Assembly: GCA_913060665.1 (NCBI GenBank)
Contig: CAJXUY010000004.1
Coordinates: 124,001 to 188,000 of the forward strand
DNA from: an uncultured Oleiphilaceae bacterium
GTDB taxonomy: Bacteria > Pseudomonadota > Gammaproteobacteria > Pseudomonadales > Oleiphilaceae
Direction of reading: 5' to 3'
Length of the DNA: 64,000 nucleotides
Position 1 is the stretch's first letter, and each line of letters starts with the position of its first letter. Made by a program: the position numbers and the translations under genes. Below are positions 1 to 8,747 of this stretch, piece by piece. Under the pieces are notes generated by a model, which saw nothing but the letters and a program-made list of their open reading frames with translations, made no database searches and was not told where the DNA came from.

Positions 1-1
1 C

Positions 2-205
2 TTGGATGTCGATGATACCCAATACCATGGCTCAGCCTTTAATAAAATTACCGGAGAAGTTATTAATATTAAGTGCAAGCCCACTTTGAACGGGCTGCTC
101 AGACAATTAGTTAAGTTAGACCAATATTTCTCCGGGAGCGCCTTCAAGTTATGTTATGAAGCTTCATATATTGGATACGCTCTCCAGAGAGATCTGGCCA
201 AAAAA
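2..205 (+). pseudogene. IS110-family transposase, N-terminal remnant
   Basis: Residues encoded here read as the N-terminal DEDD region of IS110 transposases: an LDVDDTQYHG start, a GLLRQL segment and the characteristic CYEASYIGYALQRDL stretch. Similarity stops after about 68 residues at RDLAKK, where an intact transposase would continue to about 300 residues or more. The frame is open to the left edge, so the true start lies outside the window. It runs without a stop into the leucine-rich-repeat frame that follows, so insertion or deletion has fused the two. Not functional as a transposase. Confidence 0.75.
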
Positions 206-961
206 ATGCAAACCCAAGCCATCAATAAAAGATTGGGATATGTAAATTCAGTATGCCCAGTTTGTTTAGACAGGAGCTTTGATCAGAACTGGGATGGGAA
301 ATCTCTTTGTGGGTATCAATTTCCTTTGAGTTATATAGTGGACTATGGGGTTAGTTGGGATTTTAGTGATGAATTTATTGATGAGCTAAAGCAATACAAA
401 GGCGCAAGATTAGCGGGGGCTTTCAAAGGAAAGCAGCCTGAACGGTTAAAGGAGTTGGCTCATTTAACTCAGCTTTTTATTAGTAGATATCATGGATTTA
501 GCTTCGGATATCTGGATAACTTTGAAGAGTTAGATATCCTAGATTTGGATATGGTAGCTTTGGAAACATTGGACGGTGTTAGCCGTCTCCGGAATATTCG
601 CTCGCTCGCACTAACAGAGTGTAAGCAGTTGACTTCATTGGAATCTGTGGAGACGTTAAACCTTAGAATTTTATCGATCACTCTATGTAATAAAATATCC
701 GATTTAGAACGAATTCGGGAAATGGACACGTTAAGGTCATTTCGTTTTGAAGGAAAATTTATCAGGGATCTAGTTTTTCTTTCGGGTATGGAGAGTCTTG
801 AGCATATCAACATCAACGCCAAAATTGAATCCAGAGACTTGGCTCCGATTTACAATATAAAACAACTTAAGAAAATCGGGGTTAAAAAAACGGGCTTCAA
901 AAAAACAGATTTTGTTTCGCTGCAAGAGGCTCTACCAAATTGCGACATTGTGGTTTACTAA
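206..961 (+). CDS. Leucine-rich-repeat protein, hypothetical, probably truncated
   Basis: About 251 residues from the ATG at 206, which is the first in-frame ATG after the IS110 remnant. The middle and C-terminal parts show irregular leucine-rich repeats (SLALTECKQLTSLESVETL, LRILSITLCNKISDLERI, LEHININ) ending in a cap-like NCDIVVY. Two cysteines near the start (CPVCL) could be a broken metal site. Such proteins usually mediate protein binding; no enzymatic motif is visible. The open frame continues upstream into transposase sequence, so the native N-terminus may have been lost to IS insertion and deletion. Function unknown. Confidence 0.5.
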   Translation: MQTQAINKRLGYVNSVCPVCLDRSFDQNWDGKSLCGYQFPLSYIVDYGVSWDFSDEFIDELKQYKGARLAGAFKGKQPERLKELAHLTQLFISRYHGFSFGYLDNFEELDILDLDMVALETLDGVSRLRNIRSLALTECKQLTSLESVETLNLRILSITLCNKISDLERIREMDTLRSFRFEGKFIRDLVFLSGMESLEHININAKIESRDLAPIYNIKQLKKIGVKKTGFKKTDFVSLQEALPNCDIVVY

Positions 962-1804
962 TGAACCCAAAAGTTAACTCAAACGACAGAGCAATTAATG
1001 TCGGCTTCTCGCTTGAATAGATGAAGTATTTTTTCTTCACTATGTCCGTTCCGGCCTAACTTTGACGAACATTCAATTCCTGGGAAATCTCGTTATTTTT
1101 TTGGCCCGTGAACGTCCGGAATGCGCATGCAGCGGAAGCCCAATAAAACTCTAAAAGCCTGCGCAAAGCGAAAACTCCGCCACTTTATCCGAGGCCGCTT
1201 TGTATAGGTTATCTACCAGCCTGAGCAAATACTCAGAAGGACCGCCATTGCGCCTTTTTACCAAATCCGATGAGAAAAATTTCGAATATATCTCGTTATG
1301 AATTTACACTTTTAAGTGTCTGCTTTGACGATCAATCCTCCAACCGATATGAGAAAAACCTCAGCATTTGTCGATGGATGCAAACCGTCGAATCTCCTGT
1401 CACAGATTTAAAGCAAAGCTCAAGAAGGTCCGTTTTTGGGAAATCAAAACGCTTCTACCGCCAGCGGCAGCTCTAAGAGGTGAGCAGAAGTTGAAGATGG
1501 TAACCTTTAATGCAATTCAGTGGTTTCGTCAAACGCAATTGACTAGACCTTACGAGTGGAGTTTTTAAGGCAAGAGGGCTGAGTCCTAATTATTAACATT
1601 TTTTAAAAATAATTATTAGCTAAAGACGTACCTAAAAAACAACCCAAAACTAAGTGCCCTAAAATCGCTATATGACTTGCATTTTGGTCTATATAGCACC
1701 TTATTATAGGGGTATGGTTTACCATATAGAGTGAAAATATGATTAAAGGCTATATATAACAGTTGTTTAGCGATTCACTCACTCACGCACCTTTCGGAAA
1801 TGGT
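962..1804. other. Gene-poor stretch with decayed mobile-element sequence
   Basis: No convincing gene. Short plus-strand frames at 1270-1476 and 1368-1568 have no recognisable motif and overlap each other. On the minus strand at 1059-1184 a 42-codon open stretch reads ASAACAFRTFTGQKNNEISQ followed by ELNVRQS and a stop, which weakly resembles the helix-turn-helix start of IS630-type transposases. Near 1713-1726 there is a small palindrome (TATGGT-TT-ACCATA). At 1756-1770 ATAACAGTTGTTTAG resembles a degenerate TnsB-type site. Composition is AT-rich. Confidence 0.4.
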
Positions 1805-1943
1805 TCTTAGAAAGTTGTTAACTAGTTACTCTATAACCTATTGATTTATCGTCCCCGAAAAACCCACCAAAGAAAATAAAGTTGTTAACTAAATTGATAA
1901 AGCCTTTCTATAAGCCATATTATCGAGTAATAAAGTTGTTAAC
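1805..1943 (+). repeat. Tn7-like left-end TnsB-type sites (three copies)
   Basis: Three copies of an AATAAAGTTGTTAAC-type site lie at 1805-1822, 1872-1889 and 1926-1943. The innermost, AGTAATAAAGTTGTTAAC, is an exact 18-base reverse complement of two thirds-conserved right-end sites, including the terminal one at 19205-19222. Spacing is 67 and 54 bp, close to the spaced three-site layout of the Tn7 left end. The eight bases that should precede the outermost site (TGTGGGCG at the right end) are GAAATGGT here, so the terminus is missing, mutated or elsewhere. Confidence 0.75.
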
Positions 1944-1971
1944 TTCAATATTGAGTTTAAATAACTGACTT

Positions 1972-4900
1972 TTAGACAATTCCTGAAAGTTTTTTCCAGA
2001 CTTCTCGATAGTCATTTCCTGACATTTTAGAGCCTTCCGGTTTTAGTCGAATCCAATCTTCTGCTTTAAGAGATTTCAGATACTCACCTGCTTTACGGGC
2101 GGACAATACGGCATCAATGCCACCGTCTGTCTGCATTCTGAAATCTTCTGCTGCTCGTTCAGCGATACTTCTAGGTACGCTATTCATGCGCATCAAAACA
2201 GCTTCTTCAGTTTTAACACCGTGATAAAGCATAGCTGGTAGATTATTTAGCCTGCGCTTTTCTTCATCCGTCATGGTTTCGAAATCGAGCCCAGATGTAG
2301 GCATCTTACTCAATGCAGATAGACCCCAAGCGCCATTGTTAGCCAAGTCTCTATACACAGCTCTACAGGCTTTAGATATTTGGTCTGTAAGGTTGTCACC
2401 TTCGAAGTAAGTCTTGGCAATAGACTCAATTGAGCTGCCCGTTACCCAAGCTTGTGTGATATCAGCTAGTTTCCGATGACTATTGCCCTGGCCTTTACTA
2501 ATCTCTCGCAAACTCTCTTGTAATTGCGGCACCCTCAGCATAATCCCCATTAGGCTTGGCAAAACAGATTTCGATTTATCACCAAACAAGCTCGAAGGTT
2601 CCCAATCTGCAAGCGTTAACTTGTTTTCAAGGTTATTCAGATCCAATAATGTTGAACGAACACCTTCAGGTGAGAAGCCCGTCACATCAGCAAGTGAGGC
2701 ATTTTCCGGATGCTCCGCTAGCTTTCTAACATATCCCTTGGTTGCTTCAAGCAAAGCATCTGCTTTCTCTTGCGAAGCTTGATCAGCTTTGGCGCGAAGG
2801 GAGCCAAAACCATAGGTATTACGCAATAACTGTTCGGCTTCACCAATAACAGAATCCAAGTTGCGTTTTTCATTCCACAGGTGAGCGATATAGCTTCTAA
2901 AGTCAGCCCATTGTTCTTGCTGAATAACCCACGATAAGTTTGCTAAATCACCCGTCGCTTGAAGAGCGTCTAGCATCCCTTCGAGGCGAGAAACTAATGA
3001 TGCTGTTGCATCGCTCACATACTTTCGGATCTCATTCGGCTGTGCACCTGCTGCAATACCGATAACTCCAACACTATCATGCCCAATACGTCCCGCACGG
3101 CCAGCTAGGTTCCAAAATGCTCTATGCGACATTTCATTGCCGTAAGGCAATTTTCTCGTCGCAAGAAAAACCGATGAAACAGGGAAGTTAAGTCCTTGTG
3201 CAATAGTCGTCGTTGCACACATAACACGAATATGTCCTGCTTCTGTAAGCCATTCGATTAAAGAAAGCGCTTCAGCTGGTAAACCGGCGTGATGAACGAC
3301 TACGCCTTTTGTCAGCATATCAATTAATTCAAAGTCTTCACTAATCTCAGCGGCAAGAAAACGTTGAACCAGCTTAATGTCATCGTGCACTTCTACAAAG
3401 GGATCTAGCTCTGCTGCAACCTTACGAGCAATACTCCAAGCATCAGGGATTGTCTGCGCAACAGCAATACTGGTTCCACGCTTAGAGAACACCTTAGCCA
3501 TAGCAACGGCCTGTGTTGCCAGCCCTTTAGCATTAGAATACGTCAGTTTTTTCAGTGGCCGGTTACCATCTACATTGTGCGTTCCTTTAAGGTGAATCGT
3601 GCGTTGAGTGGTTGTCAACGTTTCAAAGTTTAAATTCCAATCGCCACGTTTCTCACCTTTATGGATATCAAATAGACCAACAATTCGTTCATTCGGTTGC
3701 CAAGCAGAGGTGCCTAAACTGATACTTCGGCCACGATCAGCAGCCAACCACTGTGCCAGATCATTGGCGTTAGGAACAAATGGCATCAAGAGTAAGAAGT
3801 TCGCCCGAGGTGATTCCTGCTTAATCGTTGCAAGCAGCAGTTCGATGCGTAAACCACGAGACTCGTCTTCAATATTGTGGGCCTCATCCATTACAACTAA
3901 AGCCAGAGGACGAGCCACTTTTTTGTTTCTCATCACCAACTGGAGTTTTTCAGGCGTAGCAACCAAAACCTGAAAAGCACGTGCTTCACCTAAAAGAGCC
4001 TCTTCAAATGCATCAACTTCAATTGCCCCTGTTAATGGTTCAACTTGAATACCTAAAGGTCCAAAGTCTTCACGCAAACGACGCGTAATTTGAGAAACCA
4101 AGGCCCGAGTCGGCGCGACGTAGGCCACCCAACCGTCATCCTGATCAAATTGATTAAGCGCTTGCAGCATGCGGAATTGCGCCAACGCCGTTTTGCCGCC
4201 TGAAGTCGGCAAATCAACAATTACTGCTCTGCTGGCTTGGTCAAGTAAGCCTTGTTCTTGAAGTGCCGCCCGTTGTGGTGGTAATAGCTCAAATAAGCTC
4301 TTGTGCTTAGTTATATGAGAAACAAAACGCGTCACACGAGAGTTAACCGTATGCGCCACCCACCATAACGAGCCTGCAACCATTTTACGGCTCGCTACAT
4401 GTAACCAGCGTAAAATCATTTCTAGTTGAGGGTCTTTAGACGCTTGTGCCGCCTTTTGCGCCGCTTCAAAATGCTGATCTAACTGAGCATCTATGGCAAC
4501 TGGCTCGCCTTGTAGCATGTACACGGCTAGCCGCTCTGTTGCTTTTGCCCAGTGATAAAGCGCCACTAAACGCATAGCAATACTTTGCGCCTGCGCACCC
4601 TGGCTTTGTTCCAGTAACGCTTTTTCGTAATTTACTTGATCGTTTCGTAAGCCAAGCACGATCTCTGAAATCTGGTCCAGGTCATCCCAACGGTTTTTGC
4701 GAAGTAGACGTAACCAACAATCGAAAATACGGTATAACAAACGCTTATCCCAAGTGACACCGGCCACACTTGGTACATCCACCGCACCGCTCTGCTCTTC
4801 AAACCATCGGCGTAAGTCCGTCCAGCGATCTCCGCAGTATGCCAAACCCGCTACATGCAAAACATGAAACAAGCGCACTTCATTATCACTGGGTACAGGT

Positions 4901-5214
4901 AATACGCGATATAATCCGAACGCACGAAACGCTCCAGCTTGCGCAAGTTCGCGAATACTTTTATTTTCCTGATTGGCTACGGGGTGCAGCAAAGCACTAA
5001 TGCCTTCGATTGCAGCCAACTCATATGCGGTCGCAACTTGCTCTAGCAAGTCGCCGTCAAATTCAGTTGCCGGGTGTTCTAGTAGATTACCAAGCGCCAC
5101 ATCAACCAAACGCCGTTCAGCCATTTCCATTGCTTGAACACGGAGTTCATCACCAATGGACTGAACTGCCCAGTGCTGATCTACCTGTAATAAATGCTCT
5201 TGTGAAAGCGTCAT
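1972..5214 (-). CDS. hamB: HamB-like Ski2-type helicase (Hachiman defence)
   Basis: A 1080-residue superfamily 2 helicase. The first ~300 residues are helical and unassigned. The ATPase core has Walker A in LPTSGGKT (residues 335-342), motif Ia APTRAL (368-372), DEAH at 443-446, a VVHHAGL segment at 640-645, CATTTIAQGLNFP near 666-678 and the QxxGRAGRxG-type motif as LAGRAGRIG (703-711), which places it with Ski2/Hel308-like enzymes. It overlaps the 3' end of hamA by four bases (ATGA), so the two are translationally coupled. In Hachiman systems HamB senses DNA ends or ongoing damage and controls the HamA nuclease. The assignment rests on architecture and pairing, not on a database match. Confidence 0.75.
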   Translation of the reverse strand: MTLSQEHLLQVDQHWAVQSIGDELRVQAMEMAERRLVDVALGNLLEHPATEFDGDLLEQVATAYELAAIEGISALLHPVANQENKSIRELAQAGAFRAFGLYRVLPVPSDNEVRLFHVLHVAGLAYCGDRWTDLRRWFEEQSGAVDVPSVAGVTWDKRLLYRIFDCWLRLLRKNRWDDLDQISEIVLGLRNDQVNYEKALLEQSQGAQAQSIAMRLVALYHWAKATERLAVYMLQGEPVAIDAQLDQHFEAAQKAAQASKDPQLEMILRWLHVASRKMVAGSLWWVAHTVNSRVTRFVSHITKHKSLFELLPPQRAALQEQGLLDQASRAVIVDLPTSGGKTALAQFRMLQALNQFDQDDGWVAYVAPTRALVSQITRRLREDFGPLGIQVEPLTGAIEVDAFEEALLGEARAFQVLVATPEKLQLVMRNKKVARPLALVVMDEAHNIEDESRGLRIELLLATIKQESPRANFLLLMPFVPNANDLAQWLAADRGRSISLGTSAWQPNERIVGLFDIHKGEKRGDWNLNFETLTTTQRTIHLKGTHNVDGNRPLKKLTYSNAKGLATQAVAMAKVFSKRGTSIAVAQTIPDAWSIARKVAAELDPFVEVHDDIKLVQRFLAAEISEDFELIDMLTKGVVVHHAGLPAEALSLIEWLTEAGHIRVMCATTTIAQGLNFPVSSVFLATRKLPYGNEMSHRAFWNLAGRAGRIGHDSVGVIGIAAGAQPNEIRKYVSDATASLVSRLEGMLDALQATGDLANLSWVIQQEQWADFRSYIAHLWNEKRNLDSVIGEAEQLLRNTYGFGSLRAKADQASQEKADALLEATKGYVRKLAEHPENASLADVTGFSPEGVRSTLLDLNNLENKLTLADWEPSSLFGDKSKSVLPSLMGIMLRVPQLQESLREISKGQGNSHRKLADITQAWVTGSSIESIAKTYFEGDNLTDQISKACRAVYRDLANNGAWGLSALSKMPTSGLDFETMTDEEKRRLNNLPAMLYHGVKTEEAVLMRMNSVPRSIAERAAEDFRMQTDGGIDAVLSARKAGEYLKSLKAEDWIRLKPEGSKMSGNDYREVWKKLSGIV

Positions 5215-6008
5215 GACGCCTCCTGCATCGCTGCTTGAGCACGAGCAGACAGCGTATCAATCACGTTAAGGGGAAGGTATAAAGCGTACATTTCAATATC
5301 AGTTTGCACTGGGCAATCGGCCGCCAGTGCTTTTGCTCGGCCAGCAATATCAGAAGCGCTTGGGGCAATATCTCGCACCAAAACACCATAAACAGCTACA
5401 TCCGTTGTATTCGAGCTAAAATAGCGCTTAGCTGCGCTTTGAAACATCGGCTCCCAAGGCGCTCGCACCGCATGGAGACCCAAATAACGTAAGAGGGCAT
5501 CTTTTACTTGGCGATTATCTCGTAGCCCAAACAATTGGTTACCCAAGCTGGTCATAACGCTTGGCGGCGCTTTGTTCTCTTCAGAAGTTTTTACTTCACC
5601 AAACGCAAAACGGTAAGGAAGCTCAGCATCGTTTACAGGCTGAAACCCAGTTAAATCGCATCCAGCAGGGCTTGCATTAGGGTTCTTAAGATCTCGTCCT
5701 GTTGGCCACGGGAACACACAACAGCCTTTGTCCGCAACAAAGGCTTCGGCAATGGCTTCACCCACTAGCCAATTATCTGGCACCGTTTCATCGGTCAACG
5801 CTTGGCGTAAACCTTCTTGCTCAAATTCAGTACTCACGACACTGCCAAGTAATTCCTGTAGCTCTTCATTGCCTGCGGTATCTTGCAAAAGATGCTTTAC
5901 GGGCCCAGATAATATCTCGCTCACTTGCTCGTCTTGATAAGACAAACCATGAGCAATGACAGGCTGGGTGCCAGCATCATAAGCAAGCGTGGGTGCAGGC
6001 ATAGACAT
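5211..6008 (-). CDS. hamA: HamA-like DUF1837 nuclease (Hachiman defence)
   Basis: 265 residues. A PD-(D/E)XK-like signature is visible: D118 in AGCDLTGF, followed by E138 and K140 in FAFGEVKTS. This fits the DUF1837/HamA family, whose nuclease degrades DNA when released by HamB. The start codon overlaps the hsdS stop (TAATG arrangement) and its stop overlaps the hamB start, so it lies in the middle of one coupled operon running from the HTH gene to hamB. Alternative reading: a generic restriction-like nuclease paired with a helicase. The neighbouring helicase of the right class makes Hachiman the best call. Confidence 0.72.
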   Translation of the reverse strand: MSMPAPTLAYDAGTQPVIAHGLSYQDEQVSEILSGPVKHLLQDTAGNEELQELLGSVVSTEFEQEGLRQALTDETVPDNWLVGEAIAEAFVADKGCCVFPWPTGRDLKNPNASPAGCDLTGFQPVNDAELPYRFAFGEVKTSEENKAPPSVMTSLGNQLFGLRDNRQVKDALLRYLGLHAVRAPWEPMFQSAAKRYFSSNTTDVAVYGVLVRDIAPSASDIAGRAKALAADCPVQTDIEMYALYLPLNVIDTLSARAQAAMQEAS

Positions 6009-7162
6009 TAAACCAATTCTCCTTTAAAGGCTTTATCTAAAATCGACGGCATCAGGGCCTCTAGCTCAGTTTCATTTTCCGATTGAGCTTGTTTAATTTT
6101 TTCGACATAGCTTTGTAGTTGATTAAACCAAAGCTGTTTATCGTAATCGGGAACCGGAACCTCTATTTTTTCAAGCTTTTTGAGTCCTAAAGTTCTATTC
6201 CTTCCAGCACCGCCTGGTGATGCTGTTTGTATTTTCTCTAGTCCCTCGGTCGTCAAAAAATAAAAACAGAGGAAATCGGAAGTCACTACTCGTGATTTAG
6301 GTAAACATGTTATAAAGCGATGTGACGCGACACGACCTACGTCTTCTTCTTTAACAACCGCTATCGCGCCTTCCCATGCAAAAACGTTACTGAATACCAA
6401 GTCATCAGGAACCATTTGGTACAGCTTTTTTGTGCCAACTTCCATTCCGTCAAGAATAGGTTTGTGGAAAGTTCCGTTACCAAAACAACGAACGCCAAGC
6501 TCTGGATATTCAGCATTTACGTCGATTTCAACTTTACGGCGCTCAAGAGGAGCCACTTTCGACATAGGTTTGTAAACAGAACCTTCAATTATTTCATGGA
6601 AAGCACTGTTCAGCATCGCTTGCGCATCCGCTAACAAGGACTCTCTTAGCTCACAGATTACTCTGGATTTCGAAGACAGACTTTCAATCTTGTTAACAAT
6701 TTCATCCTGAACTGACAACGGAGGTAAAGGAATCTTAATATCGAGAAACTTTTCAGGTTTGATCCTATTTTTTCCACTCGTACCTCGGGATTTCTCGTCA
6801 CATAAATTCCAAAACCAGCGAGCCTTGGTTATCCAAAAAAACCATTTCGGATTTATTTTTTCTTTGTTAGGCAGAAAGAGGGGGAACTCTCCGGAGCAAT
6901 AGCAACCTTCAAGCTCAGGAGTAACGAGGCTAACGCTTCCGTTTCTTGCCCAAATTTTATTTACGATAATATCGCCCGATACCACTTTATTCAGGAACTT
7001 ATATTTCGTGTCGCCACCATCGATCGTCTCACGCTCATAAGCACCTTCGCCCCAAAGCCGAACACCTACCTGCCTATAACTTTGGCCAGCTATCGGTGGT
7101 TCAGGTCTCTCAATGCGTTCAGCGATACTACCTATCGACACACAGTCCCAACCAAATTTCAC
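6008..7162 (-). CDS. hsdS: Type I restriction-modification specificity subunit HsdS
   Basis: 384 residues with the usual two target-recognition domains, each followed by a conserved helical spacer: KIPLPPLSVQDEIVNKIESL near the middle and a diverged VPVPDYDKQLWFNQLQSYVE near the end. The first domain ends with SGKNRIKPEKFLDI and the second with GGAGRNRTLGLKKL, motifs commonly seen at the domain-spacer junction. It sets the DNA sequence recognised by the HsdM/HsdR complex. It overlaps hsdM by four bases and hamA by one. The bipartite target cannot be read from sequence. Confidence 0.92.
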   Translation of the reverse strand: MKFGWDCVSIGSIAERIERPEPPIAGQSYRQVGVRLWGEGAYERETIDGGDTKYKFLNKVVSGDIIVNKIWARNGSVSLVTPELEGCYCSGEFPLFLPNKEKINPKWFFWITKARWFWNLCDEKSRGTSGKNRIKPEKFLDIKIPLPPLSVQDEIVNKIESLSSKSRVICELRESLLADAQAMLNSAFHEIIEGSVYKPMSKVAPLERRKVEIDVNAEYPELGVRCFGNGTFHKPILDGMEVGTKKLYQMVPDDLVFSNVFAWEGAIAVVKEEDVGRVASHRFITCLPKSRVVTSDFLCFYFLTTEGLEKIQTASPGGAGRNRTLGLKKLEKIEVPVPDYDKQLWFNQLQSYVEKIKQAQSENETELEALMPSILDKAFKGELV

Positions 7163-8727
7163 AGTTTTTCCCCCAAAGAAGACTTTATCTCTTCCATCAA
7201 CTGGGTAATTCTCAGTTCGGTTGTTAGCATTTTATCAATCAGTTCACTAGGCGCTTTATGCTCCATGGCCTCAAGACTATTTGGGTTCTTGATATCTAAG
7301 TTAACTGAAACCAACTTGCCGCTGTCGTCATATTGGATAACGTCTTGTGCTTTAACTGACCAAGCTTGGCCGTTTTCCACACGGCTAGGCCACCACTGTA
7401 AGCAGTCTTCGAATTCGAAGTACTCCATTGGTTTAGTCTTGGTGTATTTTTTTCTGCCTTCAGGTGTCGATATTTGGTAGTACCAAATATCGTCCGTTGG
7501 ACCGGAGCGATCGAAAAAGAGTAAGTTACCTGCAATATCGGTATAAGGCGCAAACACGCCTTCCGGCAAACGAACAATAGTGTGCAGATTAAAATTCTTT
7601 AGCAGCTCCTCTTTAATGCGTGCGCTGATACCATCACTGAATAGCGTGCCATTTGGTACAACAACCGCGGCGCGGCCACCATTGTCAGAGCCATGGCCAG
7701 GACGTTTAAGTTTACGCATGATCAACTGAAGGAACAGCATAGCGGTTTCGGCGGTTTGCATATCTTCTGGGAAGTTACCAAGAATGCCTTTTTCTTCCTC
7801 ACCACCAAAAGGCGGGTTGGTTAGGATCACATCTACGCGATCTTTGTCGCCCATCTCTCGTAGTGGAAAACGCAGGCTATTTTCTGGGTCAATTCTTGGG
7901 TATTCCAAACCATGCAGTAACAGGTTCATTTGCACCAGAAGGTAAGGCAACGATTTGGCCTCACCACCAAGAATGCTGCTTTCTTGCAATACTTTGCGGT
8001 CTTCAACCGTTTTACACTGGCGCTCTAGGTGTTCGAACGCTTCAACCAAAAATCCACCAGTGCCACAGGCTGGATCCAGTACCGTTTCACCCAGTTGCGG
8101 ATTCATCACCTCAACCATAAAGCGGACCACTGGGCGCGGGGTGTAAAACTCACCTGAGTCACCGGCGGCATCGCGCATTTCACGTAACATGGTTTCGTAT
8201 AAGCGGCTTAAGGTGTGCATTTCTACAGATGAGTTGAAATGAATGCCGTTTATTTTGTCGACAACATCACGCAACAAATAGCCGTTGATCATGCGGTTTT
8301 GCATGCCTTTAAACACGGTAGCAATGACATCACGGCGATCACCGCCATTGTCACCTTGCAGGCTGCGCAAGTAGGCAAACAAACCAATACCACGCGTGCC
8401 ATCTGGACGCATCGCTTCATCATTGTTAATAAAGGCAATTAGCTCGTCGCCGGTTATACCACCTTCAATTGCGGCCCAGTCTCGCCAGCGGTATGGCGCT
8501 TCGATGGCTGGCTGGAAGCTTTTTCCTTCCAACACGGCTTCGGTTTCTCGCATTTGCTCTAAGTCGTCGAGAAACTTCAAAAACATTATCCAAGTTAACA
8601 TCGGCAGACGATCGAGGTCGCCATTTAAGCCTTTGTCCTTACGCATAATCTGCCGTGAAGATTTTACGATAGCGCTTAATTGTTGCGCAGTGGTCATCGG
8701 CTGATCTGCTTTTTTTGTTCGTGCCAT
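7159..8727 (-). CDS. hsdM: Type I restriction-modification DNA methyltransferase HsdM
   Basis: 522 residues. An N-terminal HsdM helical domain is followed by an N6-adenine methyltransferase fold: FYTPRPVVRFM at about 194-204, the S-adenosylmethionine loop DPACGTGG at 218-225, and the catalytic NPPF at 304-307. It methylates adenine in both half-sites of the HsdS target and protects host DNA. It lies 20 bases downstream of hsdR and overlaps hsdS by four bases. All catalytic motifs look intact, so active methylation is expected. Confidence 0.95.
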   Translation of the reverse strand: MARTKKADQPMTTAQQLSAIVKSSRQIMRKDKGLNGDLDRLPMLTWIMFLKFLDDLEQMRETEAVLEGKSFQPAIEAPYRWRDWAAIEGGITGDELIAFINNDEAMRPDGTRGIGLFAYLRSLQGDNGGDRRDVIATVFKGMQNRMINGYLLRDVVDKINGIHFNSSVEMHTLSRLYETMLREMRDAAGDSGEFYTPRPVVRFMVEVMNPQLGETVLDPACGTGGFLVEAFEHLERQCKTVEDRKVLQESSILGGEAKSLPYLLVQMNLLLHGLEYPRIDPENSLRFPLREMGDKDRVDVILTNPPFGGEEEKGILGNFPEDMQTAETAMLFLQLIMRKLKRPGHGSDNGGRAAVVVPNGTLFSDGISARIKEELLKNFNLHTIVRLPEGVFAPYTDIAGNLLFFDRSGPTDDIWYYQISTPEGRKKYTKTKPMEYFEFEDCLQWWPSRVENGQAWSVKAQDVIQYDDSGKLVSVNLDIKNPNSLEAMEHKAPSELIDKMLTTELRITQLMEEIKSSLGEKL

Positions 8728-8747
8728 AAATCGTATCGTCGCTTCTG

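Noticed and set aside
1270-1568. Two overlapping plus-strand frames of 66-68 codons
   Set aside because: No motif, mutual overlap, no ribosome site and location in a decayed region.
1805-1943. Regularly repeated 18-base motif that might be read as a CRISPR array
   Set aside because: Spacers are unequal and AT-rich, the same motif is inverted at the other end of the element, and no cas genes are present. They are transposase binding sites.
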